A program made the position numbers and the translations under genes. From NCBI RefSeq assembly GCF_032399705.1, contig NZ_CP135922.1:3534001-3598000 (forward strand): 64,000 nucleotides of DNA, in the 5' to 3' direction. This DNA is from Paenibacillus sp. BIC5C1 (GTDB lineage: Bacteria > Bacillota > Bacilli > Paenibacillales > Paenibacillaceae). A model generated the notes under the pieces. The model searched no databases and was not told the DNA's origin. It saw nothing but the letters and a program-made list of their open reading frames with translations. Of this stretch, positions 26,426 through 36,477 are shown piece after piece (the first letter of the stretch is position 1; each line of letters begins with the position of its first letter).

Positions 26426-28395
26426 TTGGCGATAAGGTTTTTCTTGAAATTTTCAACAACCGGATCCAGGCTGCGGTGGAGGAAATGGCCAATGTTGTGC
26501 TGCGTACGGGATTCACCGCGTTTGTTAAAGAAACAGGCGATTTTGGAACCTACCTCTTGTCACCATCGGGGGAAACGTTTGGGTCTCCATTGGAGACGGG
26601 TTACAATCTGTCCCTTGGCATCCCCGCAGCGGCGACCATAAACAGCATTACAGATTGGAAGGAAGGCGATCTAGTCATCTGTAATGATCCTTATTCCACC
26701 AAAGGCATGGTGACACATCTACCGGATGTTCATCTGATCAAGCCCTACTTTCACAAAGGAGAAATCATCGCATACGGCATGTGCTTCGTTCATTCCTCCG
26801 ATGTAGGTGGTAAGGTACCGGGGAGTGTATCTCCAAGCGCCTACGATATTCATATGGAAGGCATTCGTATTGCTCCAGTCAAGCTGTATGAAGCAGGCGT
26901 TCTTAATGAGCAAATACTCCGTATGTTTCTGGACAATAGCCGCATTCCGGAGCAAAACCTCGGTGATCTCAAGGCACTGATGGCAGCCTTGAATCGGGGG
27001 GAGCAGCGAATAGAAGAGCTTATCGGCCGCTACGGTGTAGAGCGAATTCAGCAGGGTATTGAGCATTTACTGGAATACGCTGAGTTGAAGGCCCGCGCCA
27101 TCGTACAGGAGATCCCGGATGGTTCGTATGAGTTCTGGGACTATCTGGAGAAAGGTCCTGGCGGTTATCCCATCCGATTGCGCTGCAAAATGACAATCGC
27201 TGGCAGTGATATTCATCTGGACTTTAGCGGAACCGACCCTCAGGTCAGAGCTTCGTTCAATATTCCTACCCACAATCAGCAGGGGCATTACATGTTGGTT
27301 CCCGCACTCATTCGTTATTTCCGTACGCTCGATCCAACGATTCCATGGAATTCGGGCATGATTCGCATGGTTCGAAACTACGCACCACCTGCTTCAGTTC
27401 TCAACCCGGATCCGATGGCAGCAGTTGGGGCACGAGCAGCTACCTTTATTCGGCTAATGGATGTCATCACAGGCGCTCTCAGCAAAGCTCAGGCAAGTAA
27501 GGTTCCCGCCGCAGGGGCCGGACAGGCATGCATCGTTATGATGGCGATGACAGATGCGTCAGATGGCAAGAAAAAGGTTGGCGTGATCCAGCCGATATGT
27601 GGCGGTTCAGGAGCAAGACCGATGAAAGACGGGATTGATGGCATGGATTTTGCCGTAGGTCATCTTCGAAACATTCCTGCGGAAACAGTGGAATCCGAAA
27701 TGCCTGTGCTCATAGAGCATTATGGCCTTCGTGCTGATTCCGCTGGTGCGGGAACCTTCCGTGGTGGAAGCGGAATCGACCTGTGCGTCAAAATTCTTAC
27801 ACCAGATACCGTAATGACCGCCAGAAATATGGAGCGTATGGAGTTTCATCCGTGGGGCAGGCTTGGCGGAGGTGTTGGTACCCATGGGGAAGCGATTCTC
27901 AATGCTGGACGTGCAAGTGAACATCAGCTGGGAAGAATTGATGAGTTGCTGCTCCAACCCGGAGAGACGGTGACGTTCCTGTCACAGGGCGGAGGTGGAT
28001 ACGGCGATCCATTTGATAGGGATCCACTGCTGGTTCTTGAGGATGTTAGAAGAGGACTGGTATCCACTGAAAAAGCTCTTGAACTGTATGGTGTAGTCAT
28101 AGAAGGCCTTAACCTGAACGTGAGCGAGACCAGACAGTTGCGGGCAAAGCGGGAACGGCAGCAGGAAGAATTCGATTATGGCTGGACAAGGAAACAGTTC
28201 GAGGCGATATGGACTGACGAGATGCAAGTATCGCTGAATCAGGCACTGCTGAATGTTCCGCTGGCACTCAGAGACTACCTGAAGCGTCAGACCATGGGTG
28301 TCGTGGAGGAGAAGCAAACCGCTTCCGTATCCGTATCTCCACATGAGATATCAGGCATTATGGAAGGATTGCGTCAGAAAATAGGATTGCATTGA
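26422..28395 (+). CDS. Hydantoinase/oxoprolinase subunit B (HyuB-like)
   Basis: 657 residues. The N-terminal half (ATGETG-type segment VKETGDFGTYLLSPSGETFG, then CNDPYSTKGMVTHLPDVHLIKPYF) and later ADSAGAGTFRGGSGI and QGGGGYGDPFDRDP motifs define the HyuB/AcxB family, the partner that opens the ring. The ATG overlaps the hyuA stop (ATGA). Members of this family also serve as acetone or acetophenone carboxylase subunits, but a third (gamma) subunit, needed there, is absent, so a ring-opening amidase is more likely. Confidence 0.87.
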   Translation: MIGDKVFLEIFNNRIQAAVEEMANVVLRTGFTAFVKETGDFGTYLLSPSGETFGSPLETGYNLSLGIPAAATINSITDWKEGDLVICNDPYSTKGMVTHLPDVHLIKPYFHKGEIIAYGMCFVHSSDVGGKVPGSVSPSAYDIHMEGIRIAPVKLYEAGVLNEQILRMFLDNSRIPEQNLGDLKALMAALNRGEQRIEELIGRYGVERIQQGIEHLLEYAELKARAIVQEIPDGSYEFWDYLEKGPGGYPIRLRCKMTIAGSDIHLDFSGTDPQVRASFNIPTHNQQGHYMLVPALIRYFRTLDPTIPWNSGMIRMVRNYAPPASVLNPDPMAAVGARAATFIRLMDVITGALSKAQASKVPAAGAGQACIVMMAMTDASDGKKKVGVIQPICGGSGARPMKDGIDGMDFAVGHLRNIPAETVESEMPVLIEHYGLRADSAGAGTFRGGSGIDLCVKILTPDTVMTARNMERMEFHPWGRLGGGVGTHGEAILNAGRASEHQLGRIDELLLQPGETVTFLSQGGGGYGDPFDRDPLLVLEDVRRGLVSTEKALELYGVVIEGLNLNVSETRQLRAKRERQQEEFDYGWTRKQFEAIWTDEMQVSLNQALLNVPLALRDYLKRQTMGVVEEKQTASVSVSPHEISGIMEGLRQKIGLH

Positions 28396-28470
28396 TTAGG
28401 TACATGAAGGAAAAACGAATTGAATTTTGTCACATTCATAAAACCAACTAAATCGATGGGGGAAATTCTC

Positions 28471-29607
28471 ATGTTTAAATCAAACAAGAAACGCTTTCTC
28501 AGCCTCGCCTCACTGACACTGGCCGGTACACTGGTTCTATCTGCATGCGGTGGAGCAAGTAGCTCCAGCAATACAGCAGGAGGGTCCGATTCTTCTGGAG
28601 GAAGCGGAGACAAGGTTAAACTGACTATGTTTATCTGGGCTGGTTCCAATCAGGATGTCGTTCCAAAAGAAGTGGTTGCAAATTACGTCAAAGAGCATCC
28701 AAACGTCGAAGTTACCTTTGAGGAATCATCCAACGCAGTGATGTATCCGAAAATGGTCGCTGGCAAGCAGGCTGATCCCAACAATCCAGTTGTCAACTTT
28801 GGGTACTTCAACGCAGATGCGACGGCAAAAGGTTTGAACGATGATATGTGGGAGCCTCTGGACACAAGCATCGTGACCAATATCAAGGATATCCCGGAGC
28901 AGTTCCACAAGCCTGACAATAAGGGTGTCGTGTGGGGAGTTTCGAGCTTCGCGCTCGTATATAACAAAGACCTTGTAAAAACACCGCCAACAAGCTGGAA
29001 TGATCTGTGGGATAACGAGGAATTCAAAGGGAAAACGGCACTCTGGGACTACATGTTTTATTCCTATATTTCTCCACTCCTTGCAGTCAAAGGACCGGAG
29101 CTTGGCGCATCGTATGAGAATCCTGAACCAGCATTCCAGTTCTGGGCAGATCACAGTGATCAGATCGGCACTTTGGTTACATCCAACGACCAGTTGAAGG
29201 CTCTTCTGGAGTCGGGAGATGCTCTGATTGCTCCTTTTAGCGCACAGGTTGCACAGACATGGATTGATGGCGGTTCTCCACTCGCTGTAGCATATCCGAC
29301 CGAAGGAGCCATTTCCTTCCCATACACACTTCAGGTTGTGAAGGGGTCAACACCTGAGCAGACACGTGTAGCCAACGAAATTATCAACGAGCTGCTGAGC
29401 GCAGAGGCGCTGTCACAATATGCAGAAGCAACAGGTACACCGGTAACAAGCACCACTGCAGCCGTTCCGGACAATTACAAAGACGATCCTTCCTTCTCCG
29501 TGGAAACACAGAGTAACGGTATTAATCCTGACTGGGATATTCTTGCTCAGAACAGCTCTGCCTGGAAAGAACTATGGGACCGACTCGTCAAAACCAAACT
29601 TCAATAA
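28471..29607 (+). CDS. Polyamine-type ABC transporter substrate-binding lipoprotein (PotD-like)
   Basis: 378 residues. Lipoprotein signal peptide MFKSNKKRFLSLASLTLAG followed by the lipobox LSAC (Cys about residue 25), then a Ser/Gly-rich linker. The mature part has the PotD/PotF layout: LTMFIWAGSNQDVVP near the start, and WGVSSFALVYNKDLVKTPPTSWNDLWD. The ATG at 28471 lies 9 nt after GGGGG. Family members bind spermidine, putrescine or other small cationic or amino-acid-like ligands, and the ligand here cannot be read from sequence; the hydantoinase genes suggest a cyclic amide or derivative. Confidence 0.85.
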   Translation: MFKSNKKRFLSLASLTLAGTLVLSACGGASSSSNTAGGSDSSGGSGDKVKLTMFIWAGSNQDVVPKEVVANYVKEHPNVEVTFEESSNAVMYPKMVAGKQADPNNPVVNFGYFNADATAKGLNDDMWEPLDTSIVTNIKDIPEQFHKPDNKGVVWGVSSFALVYNKDLVKTPPTSWNDLWDNEEFKGKTALWDYMFYSYISPLLAVKGPELGASYENPEPAFQFWADHSDQIGTLVTSNDQLKALLESGDALIAPFSAQVAQTWIDGGSPLAVAYPTEGAISFPYTLQVVKGSTPEQTRVANEIINELLSAEALSQYAEATGTPVTSTTAAVPDNYKDDPSFSVETQSNGINPDWDILAQNSSAWKELWDRLVKTKLQ

Positions 29608-29678
29608 ATGATGGTTTTCAGACAAACCAAGATAACGGTTTCTATTTCGAACCCGTTATGGACGGGAGGGAAACTGAG

Positions 29679-30812
29679 ATGAGCAGTGAACAAGAACTCA
29701 TTTCCATTGAAACAAGAGAAGTTACGAAGATCTACGGAGAGCGAGCCGCAGTTAACCATGTGTCACTACAGGTGAAGAAGGGAGAATTCGTTTCCCTATT
29801 AGGCCCGAGTGGCTGCGGCAAAACAACACTGCTGCGGATGCTTGGCGGACTTGAGCAGCCGGATCAGGGGAGCATTATGTTGGGAGGTCGGGATGTAACC
29901 GGCATCCCAGCCTATGGTCGTAACAGCAACATGATTTTTCAGCAGCTTGCACTATTCCCACATATGGACGTTTTCAACAACATCGCCTATGGGCTAAAGG
30001 TGAAGAAGTTACCGAAAGCCGATATCAGAAGGCAAGTACACGAAATGTTAGAGCTGGTACAGCTCGGAGACTATGTCAGACGGTCTGTTTCCCAGTTGTC
30101 CGGAGGACAGGCTCAACGCGTAGCGATTGCTCGCGCTTTAATCAACAGACCCGAAGTTTTGCTGCTCGATGAGCCACTTTCCGCACTGGACATGCAGCTG
30201 CGTCTGGATATGCAGCGCGAACTGAAACGCATACAACGAGAGTTCGGCGGTACGTTCATTTTTGTAACGCATGATCAGAATGAAGCCATGAACATGTCAG
30301 ACCGGATCGGAGTCATGCGCGCTGGCAAGCTGCTGCAATATGCTACGCCGGATGAAATCTATGAACGACCGGCAGACAGCTTTGTGGCCAAGTTCATCGG
30401 CGATACCAATCTTCTGGCAATAACGGTTCTTGGACAGGATACGAATGGAATCCGCGTTGAATGCTTCGGCTATTCGCTGCTGGTGAAGACAAGTGAGGAA
30501 TCCTCAGTTGTCAAAGTGGGAGCCGGACACTCGTTGTCCATCCGCAACGAATATATTCGACTTGGAGAGGATGCGATTCCTTGCTTGAACAAGCTGGATG
30601 GACGTGTCATAGAAGCAGTATATGGCGGGGCAAATATTCGTTACACGATCCAGATTGCTGAGGGGTTTCTGGTTCAGGCCAGTGTACTGCATCAGCGGGG
30701 AGCCTCTCGTTTTAGCCCGGGGGAGCCAATTCGGATTGGCTTTGATCCGGAGGACGCGCTCTTGTTATCCGAACCAATGCTGCCTGATACAGCACAGGAG
30801 GCAGGGATATGA
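29679..30812 (+). CDS. ABC transporter ATP-binding protein (PotA-like)
   Basis: 377 residues. Walker A at residues 42-50 (GPSGCGKTT), Q-loop after GRNSNMIFQQ, signature LSGGQ at 140-144, Walker B ending with D164-E165, H-loop THDQNEAMN, and a TOBE-type regulatory C-terminal domain. The start ATG 29679 follows GGGAGG. It energises the two permeases that follow; the last bases overlap the next start (ATGA). Confidence 0.88.
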   Translation: MSSEQELISIETREVTKIYGERAAVNHVSLQVKKGEFVSLLGPSGCGKTTLLRMLGGLEQPDQGSIMLGGRDVTGIPAYGRNSNMIFQQLALFPHMDVFNNIAYGLKVKKLPKADIRRQVHEMLELVQLGDYVRRSVSQLSGGQAQRVAIARALINRPEVLLLDEPLSALDMQLRLDMQRELKRIQREFGGTFIFVTHDQNEAMNMSDRIGVMRAGKLLQYATPDEIYERPADSFVAKFIGDTNLLAITVLGQDTNGIRVECFGYSLLVKTSEESSVVKVGAGHSLSIRNEYIRLGEDAIPCLNKLDGRVIEAVYGGANIRYTIQIAEGFLVQASVLHQRGASRFSPGEPIRIGFDPEDALLLSEPMLPDTAQEAGI

Positions 30813-31726
30813 ATCGGATTGCGGATCGGATCGTGAATCTATATTCTTCGAAAAACCGCCGATGGATTACCCAGTTGCTGCTTCTGCTGCCTGCACTGGC
30901 CCTGATGGGCATCGTGTATCTGGGTGGGCTGCTCATCTTTGGCAGGTACAGCTTTGATATCTATGAAAATGGCAAGCTCATCCGAGGATGGGAGTGGGAT
31001 GCATATCGCGCTTTTCTGTCCGATCCGTACTATTGGAAACTGATAGGCACCACGTTTCGCGTTGCCTTCAAGGTTACGCTATGGAGCCTGCTGCTTGCAT
31101 ACCCATTAGCTTATTGTATTGCCGGCCTGAAGAAACCGGGCATGAAGCAATTGCTGCTGCTGCTGACGTTTCTTCCACTGCTGGTCAGCGCAGTTGTTCG
31201 ATCCTATGGCTGGCAGCTGCTGTTATCCAAACAGGGCTTCATGAACTGGCTGTTCATACGGCTTGGAATTACGGATGAAGGCTTCAGTATGATATATAAC
31301 GAGACTGGTGTGGTCGTTGCACTTGTTCATATTTTTCTGCCATTCATGGTCTTTCCGATCCTGAATGTATTGTCGCAAAGTGACGTTTCTCTAAAAGCGG
31401 CTGCTCAGGATCTGGGAGCAGGAAGCTGGCGGACATTCCTGACGATTACCCTGCCTTTATCAGCGAGAGGTATTGCTAGCGGGGTACAGATTGTATTCAC
31501 GTTATGCCTTACGGCCTTTACAACGCCCCAACTGATTGGCGGAGGCAGAGTCATGACACTGCCGGTATTTATTTACCAGCGAACACTGGACACCAACTGG
31601 CCGATGGCTGCGGTAGCAAGCATGTTCTTGCTCGTTTCTTCCATCATCGTTTCACTTTTGGTCAATAAAGGAGCGGAACTGCTGATGTTCCGTCGTTCCC
31701 GGAAGGGAGGTCAGGCTTATGGTTAA
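30809..31726 (+). CDS. ABC transporter permease (PotB-like)
   Basis: 305 residues with six predicted membrane segments; an N-terminal amphipathic stretch, then LLLPALALMGIVYLGGLLIFG. The EAA loop is recognisable as AAQDLGAGSWRTFLTITLPLS. Overlaps the ATPase gene by four bases and the next permease by eight. Confidence 0.85.
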   Translation: MNRIADRIVNLYSSKNRRWITQLLLLLPALALMGIVYLGGLLIFGRYSFDIYENGKLIRGWEWDAYRAFLSDPYYWKLIGTTFRVAFKVTLWSLLLAYPLAYCIAGLKKPGMKQLLLLLTFLPLLVSAVVRSYGWQLLLSKQGFMNWLFIRLGITDEGFSMIYNETGVVVALVHIFLPFMVFPILNVLSQSDVSLKAAAQDLGAGSWRTFLTITLPLSARGIASGVQIVFTLCLTAFTTPQLIGGGRVMTLPVFIYQRTLDTNWPMAAVASMFLLVSSIIVSLLVNKGAELLMFRRSRKGGQAYG

Positions 31727-32558
31727 GTCCAACAGGCTCACCAAACTACTGCTCTATATATTTGCAGGGGTCGTGGCGGTTTATCTGCTATTGCCATTGC
31801 TTATGATCCTATTGACATCGGTAGGTTCCGGATCGGCCAGTAAATTCCCGCCAGAAGGTCTTACCCTGAAGTGGTATGCAAATTTGGGAGAGCAGACTCA
31901 ATTTCTCGTTGCATTTAAGAACAGTCTGATTGCCTCCACAGGAGCGGTATTATTGGCTCTGATTACCGGAACACTTGCGGCGCTGGCTATCGTACATCAC
32001 CCTTTCCCGGGTGCTGGCATCTTAAGAGCCTTTTTTGTATCCCCAATGGTTATGCCGAAAATTACGCTTGGTATTGCGTATCTAATTTTGTTCTCCAAAA
32101 TGCATATTGCGGGCGGATTGTTCGCTCTTATTTTGGGTGAAGCGGTCATCGTGCTTCCATTCGTGCTGACGCTTGTTGGCAGTGCATTGGCCAACCTGCA
32201 GCCCGCACACCGAGAGGCGGCAGCAGACCTTGGAGCAGGTCCACTGCGTATCTTTTTTACAATCACCTTGCCACAGCTTAGACTATCTCTGCTCCTTTCA
32301 GGATCAATCGCATTTGTCTTCACTTTTGATCAGGTAGAGGCTGCATTGCTGCTGCTTCGTCAGGACAGCTACACACTACCGATACAACTGTTCCTGTATA
32401 TGGAGAAGTGGCAGGACCCAACGATCGCGGTTGTATCTGTCGTACTTATCGCTTTTGCACTGGCCTTGTTCATGATCATCAAGCTGGTACTGCGCTCAGT
32501 ACCCGGACTTGAGAGTTTGTTTGGGGGCAGGAAAAACAAAAGGAGGACTGGATCATGA
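31719..32558 (+). CDS. ABC transporter permease (PotC-like)
   Basis: 279 residues, six membrane segments, with the EAA motif REAAADLGAGPLRIFFTITLPQ. Forms the heterodimeric membrane channel with the preceding permease. Overlaps the M24 hydrolase gene by four bases. Confidence 0.85.
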   Translation: MVKSNRLTKLLLYIFAGVVAVYLLLPLLMILLTSVGSGSASKFPPEGLTLKWYANLGEQTQFLVAFKNSLIASTGAVLLALITGTLAALAIVHHPFPGAGILRAFFVSPMVMPKITLGIAYLILFSKMHIAGGLFALILGEAVIVLPFVLTLVGSALANLQPAHREAAADLGAGPLRIFFTITLPQLRLSLLLSGSIAFVFTFDQVEAALLLLRQDSYTLPIQLFLYMEKWQDPTIAVVSVVLIAFALALFMIIKLVLRSVPGLESLFGGRKNKRRTGS

Positions 32559-33772
32559 TAAATTCCCATCATATCTCCCATAGCTCAGGTCTAAACCGGG
32601 ACCGGGCGGAAGACGTAATGAAAACTCAGGGACTTAGTGCCCTGATCGCAACCACACCGGAAAATATTCACTATGTCATCGGCTCACAGCTACGCGCAAG
32701 CAACTGGACAATGCAGATTTACGCCATTTTGCCTGCCGACCGATCCGCTCGGCCATGTATCGTCATTCCGACGAATCGTTTGGGCGTTGTGGCTCAATTC
32801 GGTATCACTGGAGTAGATATATTTGCCTACAGTGACTTCTTCGTGGAAGGTTCGATCGAAGGCAAACCTTCTACGGATGATATTGATCTGTTCTACTCTC
32901 TGCTACAAACGACAGTCATTCATCCGGGGCCGATCGAAGCGCTTAAGGCTGCACTGAAACAGCTCGATATCGAGAATCAACCGATTGGAATCGATGAGAT
33001 GCGAATTGCTCCTGAACTTTTGGCACGGGTCAAGGAGGATGCTCCTCAAGGAGCAGTTGTTCCCGCGTATAAGCTATTTCGTCAAATTCGCTTGGTTAAG
33101 ACACCTTTCGAGATTGAGCAGCTCCGACAGGCTGCCGAAGTGAATGAGAGAATTGAGCAAGAGCTGATTGATCTGATCGCAGCCGGTGTTCATGAGAAGC
33201 AGCTTGCCGACCATTATCGGCTGGCTGTGATGAGAGCAGGCGGGACACCTGCAATGACTGCGGTAGGGGCGGGTCCGCGCAGTGCGCTGCCGCTCATCGA
33301 AAATTATTTTCATGCCATCGAGTCAGGGGATCAGATCCGCTTTGATCTGTGCTTGCAGTTGGAAGGATACTGGGGAGATACAGGACGTACCGTTGTGGCA
33401 GGAGAGCCAACCCCCTGGATGAAAAAGCATTTTAATGCGGTAAAAAGCGGATGGGAGACTGCACTTGAAACCGTGCGCCCTGGCGTCAAGGCTTCCGACG
33501 TATTTCATGCGGTTGTGTCTCGCGTGCAGCGTGACGGAATTCCGCATTACCGACGTCAGCATGTTGGTCATGCCATTGGCTTGGAACTGTACGACGACAT
33601 GACTCTCTCTCCTGGTGACCAGCGCATACTGGAGCCCGGCATGGTACTGTGTGTGGAGGTACCCTATTATGAGCTCGGCGCTGGTGGCTTCCAAATCGAG
33701 GATACGGTTGTTGTAACTCCAGATGGATATGAGTTTTTGACTCATATGGAGCGTAAACTGTTCATTAAATAA
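32555..33772 (+). CDS. M24-family peptidase (creatinase/prolidase-like)
   Basis: 405 residues. N-terminal creatinase-like domain (IATTPENIHYVIGSQLRA) and a C-terminal pita-bread domain with all five metal ligands of active M24 peptidases: D264 (RFDL), D275 (WGDTGR), H339 (HVGHAIGLE), E368 (VEVPYY) and E382 (QIEDTVV). Xaa-Pro peptidases and creatinases share this fold. In an operon with a hydantoinase it may cleave the ring-opened carbamoyl or amide product, or a dipeptide carrying the ring. Starts at ATG overlapping the permease stop. Confidence 0.85.
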   Translation: MINSHHISHSSGLNRDRAEDVMKTQGLSALIATTPENIHYVIGSQLRASNWTMQIYAILPADRSARPCIVIPTNRLGVVAQFGITGVDIFAYSDFFVEGSIEGKPSTDDIDLFYSLLQTTVIHPGPIEALKAALKQLDIENQPIGIDEMRIAPELLARVKEDAPQGAVVPAYKLFRQIRLVKTPFEIEQLRQAAEVNERIEQELIDLIAAGVHEKQLADHYRLAVMRAGGTPAMTAVGAGPRSALPLIENYFHAIESGDQIRFDLCLQLEGYWGDTGRTVVAGEPTPWMKKHFNAVKSGWETALETVRPGVKASDVFHAVVSRVQRDGIPHYRRQHVGHAIGLELYDDMTLSPGDQRILEPGMVLCVEVPYYELGAGGFQIEDTVVVTPDGYEFLTHMERKLFIK

Positions 33773-33778
33773 CGATTA

Positions 33779-35047
33779 ATGGAAGGCTTCAGCCAAGCGA
33801 TCAGTCAGCAGCCGATCATGGAGCTTTCCTGCCGAGAAAGTTGGAATATCATGATTCAGCAGGGAACTAAGACGTTTCGTAACATTAGCCTTGCGCTGTT
33901 TGCCGGAGGTTTTGTGACTTTTGCGTTACTATACAGCCTCCAGCCCCTGATGCCCGAGATTAGCGAGGCATTTGCGATCTCGCCAGCACATTCCAGTCTT
34001 ACCCTCTCAGTTACGACGATTGCCATGGCACTGACCATGTTGTTCATCGGTTCCTTATCCGATTCATTGGGAAGACGCTTTATTATGACAGCAGCTTTAG
34101 TTGTTTCTTCTATTATTGCAATGATTAGCGCGTTTAGCCCTGGATTTACTGAACTGCTTCTGCTTCGCATTCTCCAGGGAGTTGCACTTGCCGGGCTGCC
34201 CGCGACAGCCATGACATATCTGTCTGAAGAGATTGAGCCTTCCAGTCTAGGGTATGCGATGGGCCTTTATATCAGCGGGAACTCGATTGGAGGTATGGCT
34301 GGTCGTTTTATCAGCGGCGTGATCACAGATTGGATCAGTTGGCGTGCTGCAATTGGTTTTATCGGTATTCTAGGCCTTTGTGCGGCTGTTATCTTCTGGC
34401 TTGTCATCCCGCCATCCCGCCATTTTGTCAAAGCGACTCCTGGACTCAAAAAGATCATTCCTCTTTTGTGGTCACAGTGTCGAAATCCACGTCTACTTTG
34501 CCTGTACGGACTGGGCTTTCTTCTGATGGGGGGGTTCGTGACGTTATTCAACTACATCGGATTTGAATTGACAGGAGAACCTTATCATCTTAGCCAATCT
34601 GTCGTTGGTAGCCTTTTTGTCGTGTACCTTATGGGTACATTGAGCAGCACCTGGATGGGCAGGCTTGCAGATCGGTATGGAAGATCGAATGTCCTTGGAA
34701 TCGCGCTGGGTATTATACTGGCTGGTGCAGTTTGTACCATTCACCCAGAGCTTTGGGTCAAAATAATTGGACTTGCCCTGTTTGCCTTTGGTTTCTTTGG
34801 CGGACATTCCATCGCAAGCAGTTGGGTTGGACTCGTGGCAGATCATCATAAATCCCAGGCCAATGCCTTGTATTTGTTTTTCTACTACGTTGGATCAAGT
34901 GTCAGCGGAACTGGAGGGGGCCTACTTTACAGCCATGTGGGTTGGATTGGCATTGTGGGCTTGATTGGTGTGTATGTGATAATCGGCTTTATTTTGTGTC
35001 GGTTGCTTATAGAAAGGGTACAAGAACATACCAAGCTTACTTTTTAA
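33779..35047 (+). CDS. MFS transporter (YnfM-like)
   Basis: Up to 422 residues with 12 predicted membrane segments; the MFS loop motif GSLSDSLGRR occurs after helix 2, and the C-terminal half has MGRLADRYGRS. Resembles the YnfM group of E. coli. Starts are uncertain: ATGs at 33779, 33818 and 33851 are in frame and none has a strong ribosome site; the protein from 33851 (MIQQGTKTF) aligns best with relatives. Last gene of the operon; it may export a product or import a related compound. Confidence 0.83.
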   Translation: MEGFSQAISQQPIMELSCRESWNIMIQQGTKTFRNISLALFAGGFVTFALLYSLQPLMPEISEAFAISPAHSSLTLSVTTIAMALTMLFIGSLSDSLGRRFIMTAALVVSSIIAMISAFSPGFTELLLLRILQGVALAGLPATAMTYLSEEIEPSSLGYAMGLYISGNSIGGMAGRFISGVITDWISWRAAIGFIGILGLCAAVIFWLVIPPSRHFVKATPGLKKIIPLLWSQCRNPRLLCLYGLGFLLMGGFVTLFNYIGFELTGEPYHLSQSVVGSLFVVYLMGTLSSTWMGRLADRYGRSNVLGIALGIILAGAVCTIHPELWVKIIGLALFAFGFFGGHSIASSWVGLVADHHKSQANALYLFFYYVGSSVSGTGGGLLYSHVGWIGIVGLIGVYVIIGFILCRLLIERVQEHTKLTF

Positions 35048-35144
35048 CTAAACATAGATCGAAAGTTTGTTCATTAAAGCACTCATTTTGACCCATAATC
35101 ATCCAATAGTCCCTTGTACAATAAATAACTTTTTTCGACAAGTC

Positions 35145-35172
35145 TTGCATATCCCGAAATACCGAGTATAAT
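35145..35172 (+). promoter_or_regulatory. Promoter for the 116-residue gene
   Basis: TTGCAT (35145-35150), 16-bp spacer and a perfect TATAAT (35167-35172), 37 bp before the ATG. Confidence 0.6.
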
Positions 35173-35208
35173 ACTGGGTAAATAGTTGCAAAGGGGATGC
35201 AATAAACG

Positions 35209-35559
35209 ATGAAAACACATGCTGAATTGAACTCACTTCTTGTTGACGATTATCTGGATCTCCTGAACATAGCGAAACAGCTAGGTGATGAGGAGTGGAA
35301 AGAAGCTATTCTGCAAGCATTGAAAGAAGAAGTGGATGCTAATCATCATCTGGATTCAACCGAGGTCAGACAGGATCTTTGGAGTCAATTTGAAGGTATA
35401 AACGAACAGATGCATGATCTGTTAATGCAACTCAAAAATGCCGATGGGCCTGAAGAGAAAGAACAGATTATTGAAGCCATTTGGGGACTGAAAGTGGATC
35501 GCAATGCCATTACTCGCAAACTTGAAACCATGAGCCGTGCTAGTGCTGGACATCAATAA
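35209..35559 (+). CDS. Small helical protein of unknown function
   Basis: 116 residues, acidic and predicted all helical, with no cysteine, signal peptide or membrane segment (opening MKTHAELNSLLVDDYLDLL). I do not recognise the family. It has its own promoter, an AAAGGGG ribosome site and a strong terminator, so it is very likely a real monocistronic gene. Confidence 0.7.
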   Translation: MKTHAELNSLLVDDYLDLLNIAKQLGDEEWKEAILQALKEEVDANHHLDSTEVRQDLWSQFEGINEQMHDLLMQLKNADGPEEKEQIIEAIWGLKVDRNAITRKLETMSRASAGHQ

Positions 35560-35587
35560 AGCTCTATCGGTTATTATAAAAAAAATT

Positions 35588-35650
35588 AAAACCCGCGTGC
35601 CTCCCTTGGAATTAATATCCTTGGGTTGGCATGCGGGTTTTGTGTTTGTT
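35588..35650. terminator. Terminator after the small helical gene, possibly bidirectional
   Basis: AAAACCCGCGTGCC (35588-35601) pairs with GGCATGCGGGTTTT (35628-35641) with one G-T pair, inner CCTTGG...CCTTGGG region, then T-rich tail. Confidence 0.8.
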
Positions 35651-35673
35651 GTTGTACTTGTTCTATTTAAGGG

Positions 35674-36300
35674 TTAGAACTGTTTAGCGAGTGTACGTGC
35701 CTCTTCTATAGCTTGCTGTTTGATCTCATCTGCGCGTTCCTTATATTGGTTATGTCCTTCCACAAAAATGCCTTCAAGCTTAGGCACACCCAGGAAAGAC
35801 ATGATAATGCTCAGGTAACGATGACCGGATTCCATCTGAGCCGCAGGCCCTTCGGAATAAATGCCGCCACGAGCCTGAATATGCAGTGCCTTTTTGTTGG
35901 AAAGCAATCCAACCGGGCCTTGTTCCGTATAACGGAACGTTTTACCAGCTACACAGATGGAGTCGATATAAGCTTTCATAATTGGAGGGAAAGAGAAGTT
36001 CCACATCGGAGTTACAAAAACATATTTGTCAGCAGAGGCGAATTGATCCGATAATTCATTCAAACGTTGAACCTTAACCTTTTCTTCAGAAGTCAATTCG
36101 CTGCCGGATTGAAGTTTCCACCAACCACTGAATACATCTGCATCAATATGAGGAATATCTGAGCGATAAAGATCCAGATGAACAACCTCATCCGAGGAAT
36201 GGCTTTCACGATATGCATCCACAAACGCTTTACCTGCAGCCATGCTGAATGAAGTTTCATGATCATGAGGATGGGCAGTAATATACAATAATGTAGACAT
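35674..36300 (-). CDS. azoR: FMN-dependent NADH-azoreductase
   Basis: 208 residues of the flavodoxin-like azoreductase/quinone reductase family; opening [24 protein letters not shown] (FMN phosphate loop) and [18 protein letters not shown] (FMN-binding) and [17 protein letters not shown] motifs. Reduces quinones and azo dyes with NADH, protecting from thiol and quinone stress. The ATG at 36300 (minus strand) follows GAGAGGAAG; an upstream in-frame extension of 15 codons is unlikely. Confidence 0.88.
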   Translation of the reverse strand: MSTLLYITAHPHDHETSFSMAAGKAFVDAYRESHSSDEVVHLDLYRSDIPHIDADVFSGWWKLQSGSELTSEEKVKVQRLNELSDQFASADKYVFVTPMWNFSFPPIMKAYIDSICVAGKTFRYTEQGPVGLLSNKKALHIQARGGIYSEGPAAQMESGHRYLSIIMSFLGVPKLEGIFVEGHNQYKERADEIKQQAIEEARTLAKQF

Positions 36301-36477
36301 ACGATTCTTCCTCTCTATGATGTTTTTTACAAAAAGGGCCGACATTAATAAGCGACCGATGTAGTATGCATCGTTTGTAACGTTTTATACCTGGATAGTG
36401 ACCTGATACTCATTCATGTATAATACATTGGTGTAAGGTGAATCGAACGATAATAGGAATGAGTGAGATGAGCGCAT

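Noticed and set aside
26422..28395. Acetone/acetophenone carboxylase beta subunit
   Set aside because: The gamma subunit gene needed for carboxylases is absent, and an importer plus M24 hydrolase fits a cyclic-amide hydrolase better.
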